Positions 7,616-16,727 are shown, counted from the stretch's first letter. The stretch: 64,000 nucleotides of DNA from Bryobacter sp964387685 (GCA_964387685.1 CAYLXK010000011.1:110945-174944); one strand, 5' to 3'. The notes: generated by a model not told the origin, from the sequence alone. Program-made: numbers and translations.

Positions 7616-9039
7616 AGACTTTGAAGGTGGACTTTGCCCGTTCCGGGATAAGGCAGAAGCCGGTGCGAAGTGGGCGGAATGAGAGCGGCCATCACGGGCC
7701 CCGGCAAAACGAAGTCCCGGGTTGGACTGGCATCTAGGAGAGCCTGGAGAGACGCGAGATCTGGCGTCAGCACCACGTCCACCTGAGCCAGAGGTGCAGC
7801 TAAGAACGATTGCCAGGGTCGGGCAATCCCTATCCTTTCAAAATCGAGAGGGCCATTCGGAGGTAAATGGGGAAGAAAAAGCAGGTATCTAACGGTACAT
7901 CCGGCTGCGAGTGAAGTGCGAAATTGATCGTTGACGTCTAAATGTAGAACCTCACGCCCTTCGAATTCTCGAGTGGGCGTGTAGGCGGGGGCTACGGGCG
8001 GGCCAAAAGAAAAGAGCGCCGCCAGCGGAAGCCACGGCCAAGAGAGCCACCCGCGGTGAACCAGGAGCAGGGCTGGAGCCAGCGGGAGCAGGTAGCTGGC
8101 GTTGTGGTAGCCGTAGGCAAAGGTGGCTGAGAGAAGCACGGCGCACCAGACGAGCGCCAGGGAATGGGCACGGCGTCGAGCTAACGCGAAAGCTGCGACG
8201 GCTACCGCGGGAAGGAGCCATGCCGAGCGGCTGAGGTAGAAGGCGACGGCACTTTCGCCGCTAGCCTGCACTGGGGCGGACAAGGCATAGGTGAATAGTT
8301 CGACGCCGAGATACTCGGCCAGAAACCATTCGCGGTTAATCAACAGTTGGTAGATGTGCCAGGGTGCGGCTACAGCTAGCGCGGCCGTGACGGCGAGGCC
8401 GAGGCGCGAGAGCGCAGGGCGAGTCCAAAGCAATAAGGCGAAGGGGAGCAGGCCGGCGAACCATTTCGTCATGACGGCAAGGCCCACCCATAAGCCAAAA
8501 AGCCAGGGACTGGAACGCCTCTCCAGCTTGGGGTCACCGAGGAGGCCGAGGAGGGCGAGGGCGTAGAAGAGCAGCAGCAGGTCGTCGGTCATGACCAGGC
8601 CGGCGCGCTCGCGCCAATAAGCGCGGGAGAGCAGCAGAATCCAACCCACGGGTCCGGTGTGGTGATAAAGAAGCAGTGCCAGTCCAGCGGAGGCCAGCAG
8701 ATGGGGGTAACGAAGATTGCCGGTCAGGCGGTAGCTGGCGGCGCTAAGCCAGAGGGCCAGCGGAGGCTTGACGAGAAGCTTGCGGCCTAGAAAATGGGGT
8801 GTGAGGACGTCTTCGCCCGAAGCGATGCGAAGGGCGGCGTGCGAGTATAGGCCTTCATCCTGAGCGGGAATGCGGGCCCAAGGGTCGATCCAAGCCTGCG
8901 CGAATTCGGTGCTAAGGCCGCCCCAATTTGACAGCAGGATGGCGCTCAGAAGGAATACGGCGGAGTAAGCTGTTTTCGTTCGAGGCCAGAGGACGGGCGT
9001 AGACGATTTCTCCGGATTCACGCTCTGGAAGCGTAACAT
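7552..9039 (-). CDS. GT39-like membrane glycosyltransferase (ArnT/PMT type)
   Basis: A 495-residue multi-pass membrane protein. After a first membrane segment (about residues 25-40) comes a periplasmic loop with the GT-C signature QDEGLYSHAALRIASG and the KPPLALWLSA motif near residue 90, as in ArnT-like transferases that use polyprenyl-phosphate sugars. The acceptor is unknown. The chosen ATG 9039 lies inside the alpha-galactosidase gene, giving a 128-bp same-strand overlap; an internal GTG six codons later is the other option, and both keep the first helix. Its 3' end overlaps thiD by 64 bp in the opposite direction. Confidence 0.85.
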   Translation of the reverse strand: MLRFQSVNPEKSSTPVLWPRTKTAYSAVFLLSAILLSNWGGLSTEFAQAWIDPWARIPAQDEGLYSHAALRIASGEDVLTPHFLGRKLLVKPPLALWLSAASYRLTGNLRYPHLLASAGLALLLYHHTGPVGWILLLSRAYWRERAGLVMTDDLLLLFYALALLGLLGDPKLERRSSPWLFGLWVGLAVMTKWFAGLLPFALLLWTRPALSRLGLAVTAALAVAAPWHIYQLLINREWFLAEYLGVELFTYALSAPVQASGESAVAFYLSRSAWLLPAVAVAAFALARRRAHSLALVWCAVLLSATFAYGYHNASYLLPLAPALLLVHRGWLSWPWLPLAALFSFGPPVAPAYTPTREFEGREVLHLDVNDQFRTSLAAGCTVRYLLFLPHLPPNGPLDFERIGIARPWQSFLAAPLAQVDVVLTPDLASLQALLDASPTRDFVLPGPVMAALIPPTSHRLLPYPGTGKVHLQSLYPRPGPRPNRFPSPTPVLAK

Positions 9040-11077
9040 TGACGCCCGCGGTGGCCAACTGCTCCCCGGTCATGGTGTAGATTTGGCGCCCATCGGCGAA
9101 CGTGACTTCGTAGGTGTTTTCGGGAACGAGATCGCGAAAGCGGAGACGGTAGTTGCCGGCCGAGGAATCGTCGCGCACCACGACGGCAACGGCACGATCT
9201 TGAGCGGCGTTGTAGCTTTGGATGGCATCCGTGCGGCCATCGAGGGGGCGAGCGCTGAGGTGGAGCACTTTAGCTTCCCGGATGGACGCGCGCATCTCTT
9301 TATAAAGACGGGCTTCATTTTGGAGAAAGAGAAAATCGCCTGGGCTTAGCTCCGTCAATTTGTTCATGAGGATCCAAGGGCCGCCGAAGATGAAGCTGCG
9401 GGTGTGATAGTCCGTCATGGGGACGGCGGGCATGTAGCGATCGGTGTAGCGGGGCGAGAAGGGAAAGCTAGCGCCGAAGAGCCCCTGACGCGAACCTAGG
9501 CTGCCCGAGGCGTCATTGGTGATCGAGGTAACGTAATTGCGCACCATGCGGAAGGTCATCATGTTGCCGCCATTGGCGCAGTTTTCCCAGACCGTGCCCG
9601 GAGTGCGGCGTTGGATCTCCTGGAGAATGCGGTTCAGGGCAAAGTCTCCCATATAGTTCCAATCGCGGGGATCGTAGCTGAGGCCCTCGTTGGTGCACTG
9701 TTTGACCATGGTTTGGCCGTCCTGCAAAACCCAATCGACGCGATAGTCCTGAATGATGCGGACACCTTCCTCAATCAGCCAGTCCTGAACGGGCTTATGT
9801 TGCAAGGCGAGGGATTGCGCGCCATGGTAGTTGTAATTCATCGAACAGGCCCATTCGGGGTGCTGCCGCAATACCGGGGAATCGGCCATGGCCTCGCTAA
9901 CGACGAAGTGCAGACCGAACTTCATGCCCTTGGAATGGACGTAGTCGGAGAAAGCGCGCAGGCCAGATGGGAACTTGGCGGAATCCTCGTGCCAATCGCC
10001 CATGGCCTTGGCCCAACCAAGGTCGACGATGAAGAGTTCGACGCCAAGCGCGGCGGCGAGATCGGCTTCCCGGCGTAGTGCCACCTCGTCTATGTTCTTT
10101 TCATAACCCCAACTGTCCCAAGCCAGGTAGGGGAACTTCTCGTCCGGCATCGGGGGCGCGAGAGCGGCTTCGGTAAAGCGCTGGGTACGATAACCGGCCT
10201 CGTCCCAGTCCCCCTGGAAAACCCCAATGAAGGCGGGAGGGGCTTCATAGACTTCGCCCGGGAGTACGGGGTGGACCAAAGAACTCAAGTTGACGCTCAA
10301 ATCCACCCGAGATTCAAAGCGCTGGACAATCGCATCGGCTCGGCCGTCGAATTCCCAGCCGGCCAGAAGACCGCGGTCGTCGTCTTGGCGCAGAGCCAGC
10401 CAGGTGCACTGAAAGCCGCCCGCGCCGGTCTGCAAGGTTACGCGTTGCCCGTTTTGCTGGAGCGTCGTTGTAAGCGGTTCGAAATTGCGCCCGCCATTGA
10501 GAACACTCCACTGGTTTACACGGAATACGCGGTAGTTTGTCTCCTCCCTCGCAAAGCTGTAGGGCAGGACGTCGTTGGCACGCAAGAAGACCCGCACACC
10601 GCGGAGATTCTTAACCTTGACTTGCTGATGGAGAACCGAGTGTCCAGGATGGATGCCGAGATGGAGCTCGATCTCGAATTGCTCGGCAAGATCATGAAAG
10701 ACCAGCGCCCAGCCGCGGCCCTGGTTTCGCAGGGGGTAGCCATATTCCCGAACCAGACGGAGAGGAGTGCGCGCGTTGATGAGGGTATTGTCGATGCGGA
10801 GATCGATGGGACTGGAGGGAGCGTCCGTTGAGCCCTCCCACATCGAGCGGCCCTGCCTGTCCCAAAAGCCAACCCAACGAAAGGTCGAGTCTGGCTGCAT
10901 TTGAAAACGGGCGGCGAATTCCTCATTGCCGCAGGTCCAGCCGCTTTCCGGGCTGTAGCGGAAGTAGACGGGTTCTTCGGTTTGCGTTTTGAGCGAAGAG
11001 GGGACGAGGAAGCAAGCTAGCGCGAAAACTACGCTAGTACTTAGCCACCTTCGGATCCACTTTATCGCTCCAGGCAA
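8912..11077 (-). CDS. secreted GH36-like alpha-galactosidase (melibiase)
   Basis: A 721-residue protein with an N-terminal signal segment (STSVVFALACFLVPSS), a beta-rich N-terminal domain and a TIM-barrel core. Core landmarks are YLAWDSWGYEKN, FIVDLGWAKAMGDW, a VDWVLQDGQ stretch whose Asp sits where GH36 has the nucleophile of KWD, ENCANGGN in place of the usual E-C-SGGGR, and ITNDASGS carrying the probable acid/base Asp. Motif deviations leave the exact substrate open. Start TTG 11077 is preceded by AAAGGCGG and lies 44 bp inside moeZ. The last ~25 residues, past VYARPL, are encoded within the overlap with the next gene and look like an extension. Confidence 0.87.
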   Translation of the reverse strand: MPGAIKWIRRWLSTSVVFALACFLVPSSLKTQTEEPVYFRYSPESGWTCGNEEFAARFQMQPDSTFRWVGFWDRQGRSMWEGSTDAPSSPIDLRIDNTLINARTPLRLVREYGYPLRNQGRGWALVFHDLAEQFEIELHLGIHPGHSVLHQQVKVKNLRGVRVFLRANDVLPYSFAREETNYRVFRVNQWSVLNGGRNFEPLTTTLQQNGQRVTLQTGAGGFQCTWLALRQDDDRGLLAGWEFDGRADAIVQRFESRVDLSVNLSSLVHPVLPGEVYEAPPAFIGVFQGDWDEAGYRTQRFTEAALAPPMPDEKFPYLAWDSWGYEKNIDEVALRREADLAAALGVELFIVDLGWAKAMGDWHEDSAKFPSGLRAFSDYVHSKGMKFGLHFVVSEAMADSPVLRQHPEWACSMNYNYHGAQSLALQHKPVQDWLIEEGVRIIQDYRVDWVLQDGQTMVKQCTNEGLSYDPRDWNYMGDFALNRILQEIQRRTPGTVWENCANGGNMMTFRMVRNYVTSITNDASGSLGSRQGLFGASFPFSPRYTDRYMPAVPMTDYHTRSFIFGGPWILMNKLTELSPGDFLFLQNEARLYKEMRASIREAKVLHLSARPLDGRTDAIQSYNAAQDRAVAVVVRDDSSAGNYRLRFRDLVPENTYEVTFADGRQIYTMTGEQLATAGVNVTLPERESGEIVYARPLASNENSLLRRIPSERHPAVKLGRP

Positions 11078-12191
11078 GAATGCCGCCTTTCATGTTGCTA
11101 ACCCGCCCGTAGCCGCTTTGTCGTAGCAGATCGACGGCTTTGGCGCTTCGCACGCCACTCTTGCAGTGGCAGACGATGCGGGCTTCTTTTGGAAGCTCAC
11201 TGAGTCTATTCGGCAGTTGTCCCAAAGGAATTAGGGTTGCTTTAGCAATTGAGGCGATTTGGTGCTCGTGAGGCTCCCGTACGTCGACCAAAATAAAGTC
11301 TTCACCCGAGTCGATCATCGATTTGACGTCGGTGGGTTCCAGCTCTCCGGTGGCAGGCGCGGGCGCCGGAGGTGTGGCCGGAATGCCACAGAATTGCTGA
11401 TAATCGATCAGTCCTTTCACGACACTACACTTTCCGCTTGGACACTCGGGGTTGCGGCGGAGTTTCAGTTCGCGGAATTTCATATTGAGGGCGTCGTACA
11501 GCATCAGCCGCCCTTCGAGAGTAGTTCCCTTCCCCAGGATGAGCTTGACGACCTCGGTGGCCTGGATGAGGCCAACGACGCCGGGCAGGATGCCAAGCAC
11601 GCCGCCTTCGGCACAACTGGGAACAAGACCTGGAGGCGGCGGCTCCGGATAGAGGCAGCGGTAGCAGGGGCCGGATTCCGTGGCGAAGATCGAGCTTTGC
11701 CCCTCAAAGCGAAAGATGCTGCCGTAGATGTTGGGCTTGCCCAGGAGGACGCATGCGTCGTTGACGAGGTAGCGTGTGGGGAAGTTATCGGTACCGTCGG
11801 CCACCATATCGTACTGCGAGACGATCTCGAGGGCGTTCTCACTCGTGAGCGGCACTTCGTGCTTGACGATCGTGAGATGGGGATTGATGTCGAGCATGGT
11901 CTCGGCGGCGGAATCGATCTTCTTGCGGCCGATGTCTTTGGTGCCATGGATGACCTGGCGCTGGAGATTGGAAACGTCGACAACGTCAAAATCCACCAGG
12001 CCGATGGTGCCAACGCCGGCGGCGGCCAGATACAGCCCGAGAGGCGCGCCGAGGCCACCCGTGCCAACCAGCAGGACTTTGGCTTGTTTGAGCTTCAATT
12101 GCCCTTCCATACCTACTTCGGGCAAGATAAGGTGGCGCGAAAAGCGGGCGATTTCTTCGTTGGATAGCGTGACGGGTTCGGTAGCGGTCAA
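11034..12191 (-). CDS. moeZ: MoeZ-like adenylyltransferase/sulfurtransferase (ThiF/MoeB domain plus rhodanese)
   Basis: The 385-residue protein has an E1-like ThiF/MoeB domain (ATP loop GTGGLGAPLGLYLAAAG near residue 45, zinc cysteines CYRC and CPSGKC) and a C-terminal rhodanese domain with loop CHCKSGVRSA. Such enzymes adenylate the C-terminal glycine of a ubiquitin-like sulfur carrier and convert it to a thiocarboxylate using rhodanese persulfide. It starts at TTG 12191, sharing TTGA with the stop of the carrier gene, so activator and carrier are translationally coupled. In Mycobacterium tuberculosis MoeZ serves CysO; the operon here implies the same role. Confidence 0.93.
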   Translation of the reverse strand: MTATEPVTLSNEEIARFSRHLILPEVGMEGQLKLKQAKVLLVGTGGLGAPLGLYLAAAGVGTIGLVDFDVVDVSNLQRQVIHGTKDIGRKKIDSAAETMLDINPHLTIVKHEVPLTSENALEIVSQYDMVADGTDNFPTRYLVNDACVLLGKPNIYGSIFRFEGQSSIFATESGPCYRCLYPEPPPPGLVPSCAEGGVLGILPGVVGLIQATEVVKLILGKGTTLEGRLMLYDALNMKFRELKLRRNPECPSGKCSVVKGLIDYQQFCGIPATPPAPAPATGELEPTDVKSMIDSGEDFILVDVREPHEHQIASIAKATLIPLGQLPNRLSELPKEARIVCHCKSGVRSAKAVDLLRQSGYGRVSNMKGGILAWSDKVDPKVAKY

Positions 12192-12466
12192 GCGCGGCCT
12201 CCGGCAATGCTGGGGATGATGCTGATGGTGTCGGAGTCGGCGACGGCGGTGGAATCTTTGGACAAGTAGCGGATGTCTTCGTCGTTGACGTAGACATTCA
12301 CGAAGCTGCGAAGCTTCCCTTCGTCGTTATACAGATTCTTTTTGAGCTCGGGATGGGCATCCGTCAGGGCGCCCAGGACTTGGGCGACGGTTGCGCCTGC
12401 GAAGTCCACCGTATCGGCGCCTCCGGTGAATTGGCGTAAGGGCGTGGGGATCAAGATTTTGGCCAT
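12188..12466 (-). CDS. cysO: CysO-like ubiquitin-fold sulfur carrier protein
   Basis: A 92-residue MoaD/ThiS-family beta-grasp protein (LIPTPLRQFTGGADTV at the start, SFVNVYVNDEDIRYL in the middle). The diglycine is followed by two more residues: the protein ends SIAGGRA. It therefore cannot be adenylated on glycine until Arg-Ala is removed, which the neighbouring JAMM protease could do. In the CysO pathway the thiocarboxylate form donates sulfur to an aminoacrylate on CysM, giving CysO-Cys, and Mec then releases cysteine. It overlaps the mec gene by 16 bp and moeZ by 4 bp. Confidence 0.92.
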   Translation of the reverse strand: MAKILIPTPLRQFTGGADTVDFAGATVAQVLGALTDAHPELKKNLYNDEGKLRSFVNVYVNDEDIRYLSKDSTAVADSDTISIIPSIAGGRA

Positions 12467-12879
12467 AACAATTCCTCTTCTTCACTCGCGCTCTGGTCGA
12501 AACCGGTGACGCGGAAACATTTGGCGTCCGCGAAGCTTCCTTCGCGAAGGCTGATCACGACATTCGAATAGCCGGGCCAATGATTGGCCAAATCGGTTTT
12601 CGAAAAATAGGCGCCCTCATCGGGATGGGAGTGAAAGAATCCCACGACGTCCAAGCCGAGCGCCCGGCTTTGCTTTTGCGCCGCCAGTTGATCGAGGGGA
12701 TCGATCAAGAACCGATCCTTTTGATCGCCTTCATAGGCGTTGCGGCAAGCCACGGCCAGGGAGGCGGTGCGGCGGCCTTCGACTTCATTACCGATTAGGA
12801 TGCCGCAGCATTCGCGTGGGTAGCAGGCAATTGCGTGGTCGATCATAACTGGCCACGCTTCCGACGAGATTTCAATCAT
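12451..12879 (-). CDS. mec: Mec-type JAMM/Mov34 metalloprotease
   Basis: The 142-residue protein carries the complete JAMM zinc motif H-x-H-x10-D (HSHPDEGAYFSKTD) and an upstream Glu in ECCGILIGNE. In the mycobacterial pathway Mec hydrolyses the CysO-cysteine adduct to free cysteine; homologues in other sulfur-carrier systems also trim extra residues after GG. Both roles fit here because the adjacent carrier ends in GGRA. Start ATG 12879 overlaps the cysM stop by 8 bases (ATGATTGA); an in-frame ATG 11 codons later is the alternative. Confidence 0.92.
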   Translation of the reverse strand: MIEISSEAWPVMIDHAIACYPRECCGILIGNEVEGRRTASLAVACRNAYEGDQKDRFLIDPLDQLAAQKQSRALGLDVVGFFHSHPDEGAYFSKTDLANHWPGYSNVVISLREGSFADAKCFRVTGFDQSASEEEELLWPKS

Positions 12880-13816
12880 TCCAAAAGGGTTCGCTCAAGT
12901 ATTTTCCCGCACCGTCGCAGAGGATGGTGACGATGGTAGCGGTTTTTCCTTCGGCGCTTAAGCGCGCGGCCAGTCGGGTAGCGGCGTAGACGTTGGCCCC
13001 GGCCGAAATACCCACCAGGAGACCTTCCTCCCGGGCAAGACGCTTGGTCATTTCGTAGGAGGCCTCGGTGGAGATCCACAGGTTCTCGTCGGCCAAGCCC
13101 GCGTCGTAGATGCCGGGGACAATGGCGGAGGGCATGTGTTTAGTACCTTCGATGCCATGGAAGCCCTGATCCGGCTGGGCCGATACGCACTGCACACCGG
13201 GAAGGTCGCGCTTCAATCGGCGCGCCGTGCCCGTAAAGGTACCACTAGTGCCAAGGACGGCGACGAAGTGCGTAACGGAAAAACGAGTTTGGTTGAGGAT
13301 CTCGGCCCCGGTGCCCTCGAAGTGGGCTTTCCAATTGGCGGGATTGTTGTATTGGTCGGGGTAAAAGTAGCGGTCGGGATCGCTTTCATAGACTTCCCGG
13401 CATTTGAGTATGGCGCCATCGGAACCAGTGCCGGGATCAGTCAGGATCAGGTCCGCGCCGTAGGCCTTGAGAATGGCTTTACGCTCGTGGCTTGCGTTCT
13501 GGGGAAGGCAAAGCCGAACCTGGTAGCCGAGTGAGGCGGCGATCATGGCGTAGGCGATGCCCGTATTGCCGCTGGTGGCGTCGAGAATCGTGCGCTGCTT
13601 GGTAAGGCGGCCCGTCCGTTCGCCGTCCAAGATCATGTTGAGCGCGGGCCGGTCTTTGACGCTACCGCCGGGGTTCAAAAATTCAGCTTTGCCCAGGATC
13701 TCGACCCCGGGGTAGTGGGAGGAGAGCGCCGGTAGACGGAGGAGCGGCGTGTTTCCGATCGCGCTCAACAGAGAGGTGCCGGAACTACTATGTTGTGCCA
13801 GGGCAGGAGCGACCAA
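12872..13816 (-). CDS. cysM: PLP-dependent cysteine synthase of the CysO pathway
   Basis: A 314-residue fold-type II PLP enzyme: IGNTPLLRLP at the N-terminus, the PLP lysine in NPGGSVKDRP, SGNTGIAYA, the phosphate-binding GTSGTFTGT and a SAGAN motif near the C-terminus. It forms enzyme-bound aminoacrylate from an activated serine and accepts sulfur. The segment GIEGTKHMPSAIVPGIYD differs from the usual O-acetylserine sulfhydrylase loop. Location as first gene of cysM-mec-cysO-moeZ argues that the carrier thiocarboxylate is the sulfur donor. Start TTG 13816 has AGAGG seven bases upstream. Whether the acceptor is O-phosphoserine or O-acetylserine cannot be read here. Confidence 0.93.
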   Translation of the reverse strand: MVAPALAQHSSSGTSLLSAIGNTPLLRLPALSSHYPGVEILGKAEFLNPGGSVKDRPALNMILDGERTGRLTKQRTILDATSGNTGIAYAMIAASLGYQVRLCLPQNASHERKAILKAYGADLILTDPGTGSDGAILKCREVYESDPDRYFYPDQYNNPANWKAHFEGTGAEILNQTRFSVTHFVAVLGTSGTFTGTARRLKRDLPGVQCVSAQPDQGFHGIEGTKHMPSAIVPGIYDAGLADENLWISTEASYEMTKRLAREEGLLVGISAGANVYAATRLAARLSAEGKTATIVTILCDGAGKYLSEPFWND

Positions 13817-13868
13817 GAGAATGCCTCTGGGCGAAGAATACCATAATTCTCTCTAGAGATAGAGGAGA

Positions 13869-16706
13869 TTAGAAGCTGACGCGGAAGCCCAATTGAATCA
13901 GACGCTGGTCAATGGCGTTGGTCCAGGCGAATGTGGGCTGGGCGGTGATGGCTCCGGTGGCATTGACGGTAGCGGTGGTGTTGACGCCGGTCACGTTGGT
14001 GCGATTGAAGACGTTGGTGGATTCAACGAGGAATTCGCCCCGAATGCGCTCCCGGATCGGGACGACTCGGGTGTAGCGGAGGTCGAGGCCGTAGGTAGCC
14101 GGGCCGCGATAGGTGTTGCGTCCGATAAAGAGCGGGCGCTGGAAGGTGGCGGCGGTGGATTGATCGCCATTTAGGATCAGATTCGAGCCGATGTTGAAGA
14201 CGTCGCCGGAGATGGCGGTCAAGGTGAAGCCGAGACGGTTGTTTTGGGAAAGGTAGTTCAAGAACGACGACGAGAACTTAAACTCCGGTTGGTAGACCCC
14301 GCTGGCTTGGAGGCTGTGGCGGCGGTCGGTCAGCGAGTTGCCTTTGTCGCGGCGGCGGTTGGAGGGGTCCGAAAGCAGGAAGTTGCCGGAGTCGATGTTG
14401 TTTTGTTCGGGCGCGTCGTCGGTGGCGTGGCTCCAGGTGTAGCTGCCGAAGGCTTCCAGGCCAAAGCCGAGGCGGCGGTTCACGGTGAGGGTGCCGCCAG
14501 AGTAAGTGGACTGGCCGCTGCTCTCCGCGCTCAAGATGTTATTGAAGCGGGTATCGATGCGCTGACCGGCCGCGGAAATCCAGGTGGGTCGGCCGTCGGC
14601 CAGGAAGTTGCCGCTTTGGAGAATATTGATGTTGCGATAGATGGGCAGGCGGTTGCCGCGCGTAAAGAGATAGGTGGCGGTAACGGAGGTCTTCGAGGTG
14701 ATTTGCCGGGTAACGCTCAGATTCAGATTGACCGAGTAGAGCGTGGCGAAATCGGGCGAGACGGTATCAATGGATTGGATGGGCAGATTAAAGCCCGTTG
14801 GGACGCTCGTTAGGACCGAGGGAAAGTTGGGCGTGACGGCCGGGTTGGTGACGGTAAAGAACTGCGGGGAACCGTTGTTGCTGAGGCCGCGGCGATAGAC
14901 GTCGGTCTGCGGGGGATCGTAGAACATGCCGGCGCTGGCGCGGATAACGGTCTTCTGCTCCTTGCCCAGAGCCCAGGCCACGCCGAGGCGGGGCGCGAAA
15001 TTGTTGCGATCGACCCGGAACGATTGCGAGGACGCAAAGAGGGAATTCGCGTTCGCGCTGGGAATCTGGTAGACGTCGTAGCGCAGGCCGTAGGTGAGGG
15101 TCAGGTTCGGAGTGGGCTTGTAGCTGTCTTGGGCGTAGAGAGTCCAGAAGTAAGAGTTGTAATTGACCGTGGGGTTGCCGATGGTCTGCGTGAAATTGTT
15201 ATAGCTGCGCGGGTTCACGCCGTTCCTCGCATCCAGGTAAGCCTGCACATTGGGGAAGGTATAGCGGGCGAAGATGTTTTGGGAGTTTCGGTCGAGGATG
15301 TGGCGGCCGGCAAAGCCGAACTTGTAGGAATGGCGCCCAGAGTTTACGCTGGTGTTGTTGTTGTACTCAGGGGTCTTTTCGGTGTAATTGAAACCGGTAT
15401 TGTCCGGGCCGCCAAAGTTGATCACGCCCGGGATGTTGATGGCGGGGCCAGTGCCGGAGCCGTCAAAAAGCTGCTGCTGTTGCGCGCGGTAGGGAAGCTG
15501 GAAGCGGAACTCGTTGACGATGTTAGGCGAAAGAACCGAGATCAGCTGCGCCGCGCCCACATAGCTGCGGTCGACGAAGTTATAGGTGCGGCTCGATACG
15601 GTAATGCCACCGCCGCTGTTGAAGGGCGAATCGTTCCGGTGGCCGTTGAAGCGGAGGCTCAGACGGTGGCTGGAGCTGATCTGCCAATCGCCTTTAACCA
15701 TGAAGAATTGCACATTCTGACTGAAGGGGATGGAGGATTCGGCAGGTAGGCCGAGTTGCGTGAAAACGGCGGGGGCGACGGTAACGACATTGGGAAGATC
15801 CCGGGTGACCTTTTCCCAGGCGCCATAGAAGAATAGTTTGTCGCGGACGATGCGGCCGCCGCCGTTGAAAAAGTAGCTATCGACATTGGTCTGCGGCTTT
15901 AAGGCGCCTTCGCGCAGCAAGGCCGGCGCCGACGAGAAATCGGTGCGGCGGAAAAGATACGCGCCTTCCCCGTGATAGTCGTTCGTGCCCGACTTCGTGA
16001 TCGTGTTGAAGACGGTGCCGACGGTGTTGCCGAATTCCGGCGCGAAGCCATTGGAGACGGACTGCACTTCTTCCACAAAGGTGTTTGAGATGGGAATCAG
16101 GCGGATACCTGCGCGGTCGCTCTGGACGTTGTTGCCGCCATCCAACTGGTAGTTGATACGTCCATTAAAGCCGTTGGCGTTGATCTTGCGCGGCACGCCG
16201 AACTCTGTGTTGGCGCGGCCCGTAACGTTGGGCTGATAAAAAATGAAGTTGTAAGGATTGCGGCTGACGAGGGGCAGGTTGGTTACCTGATTGCGAGAAA
16301 GCGTACCGCCAATGTCGGTGCGCCCCGGCTCGGTGACGGGTGCGGCGGCGTCAACGACAATTTCGGTCGAAACGCTCTGGACGCCGAGATCGAAGTTCAC
16401 GGTTGCCGTAGTGCCAGCGCCGATTTTTATCCCGGTTTGCTTGACGCGCGTGAATCCAGAGGAAACGACCGCAACTTCATATTCGCCGCGGGGCAGGATC
16501 GAAAAACGATAGTAGCCCTCGTCGTTGGTTTCCAGCTTTCGCTCCAGGCCCGTGGCGAGGTTGCGGGCCGAAACGGCGGCTTTGGCAATCGCCGCGCCGC
16601 TGGGGTCGCGGACGACGCCTTCAATTTGGCCATCGATGGCGGCCGCTTGCGGAAAGAGCGGCAAAGCCACCGCGAGGAGTAGGAGCGAGAATTTCCCATT
16701 TTTCAT
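13869..16706 (-). CDS. TonB-dependent receptor-like outer-membrane protein with carboxypeptidase-regulatory-like domain
   Basis: A 945-residue protein: signal peptide (residues 1-23), a carboxypeptidase-regulatory-like beta sandwich (about 26-105, GVVRDPSGAAIAKAAV and NDEGYYRFSILPRGEYEV), a plug-like region containing INYQLDGGNNVQ and NTITKSGTNDYHGEGAYLFR, and a long barrel ending in GFRVSF with terminal Phe. This architecture is very common in Acidobacteriota, where such receptors are thought to take up oligosaccharides or peptides; the ligand is unknown. It lies between the sigma-54 two-component operon and the cysteine operon, 21 bp after the cyclotransferase gene and 52 bp before cysM. 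Confidence 0.92.
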   Translation of the reverse strand: MKNGKFSLLLLAVALPLFPQAAAIDGQIEGVVRDPSGAAIAKAAVSARNLATGLERKLETNDEGYYRFSILPRGEYEVAVVSSGFTRVKQTGIKIGAGTTATVNFDLGVQSVSTEIVVDAAAPVTEPGRTDIGGTLSRNQVTNLPLVSRNPYNFIFYQPNVTGRANTEFGVPRKINANGFNGRINYQLDGGNNVQSDRAGIRLIPISNTFVEEVQSVSNGFAPEFGNTVGTVFNTITKSGTNDYHGEGAYLFRRTDFSSAPALLREGALKPQTNVDSYFFNGGGRIVRDKLFFYGAWEKVTRDLPNVVTVAPAVFTQLGLPAESSIPFSQNVQFFMVKGDWQISSSHRLSLRFNGHRNDSPFNSGGGITVSSRTYNFVDRSYVGAAQLISVLSPNIVNEFRFQLPYRAQQQQLFDGSGTGPAINIPGVINFGGPDNTGFNYTEKTPEYNNNTSVNSGRHSYKFGFAGRHILDRNSQNIFARYTFPNVQAYLDARNGVNPRSYNNFTQTIGNPTVNYNSYFWTLYAQDSYKPTPNLTLTYGLRYDVYQIPSANANSLFASSQSFRVDRNNFAPRLGVAWALGKEQKTVIRASAGMFYDPPQTDVYRRGLSNNGSPQFFTVTNPAVTPNFPSVLTSVPTGFNLPIQSIDTVSPDFATLYSVNLNLSVTRQITSKTSVTATYLFTRGNRLPIYRNINILQSGNFLADGRPTWISAAGQRIDTRFNNILSAESSGQSTYSGGTLTVNRRLGFGLEAFGSYTWSHATDDAPEQNNIDSGNFLLSDPSNRRRDKGNSLTDRRHSLQASGVYQPEFKFSSSFLNYLSQNNRLGFTLTAISGDVFNIGSNLILNGDQSTAATFQRPLFIGRNTYRGPATYGLDLRYTRVVPIRERIRGEFLVESTNVFNRTNVTGVNTTATVNATGAITAQPTFAWTNAIDQRLIQLGFRVSF

Positions 16707-16727
16707 AGTTTTTTACCGGTCCAGAAA

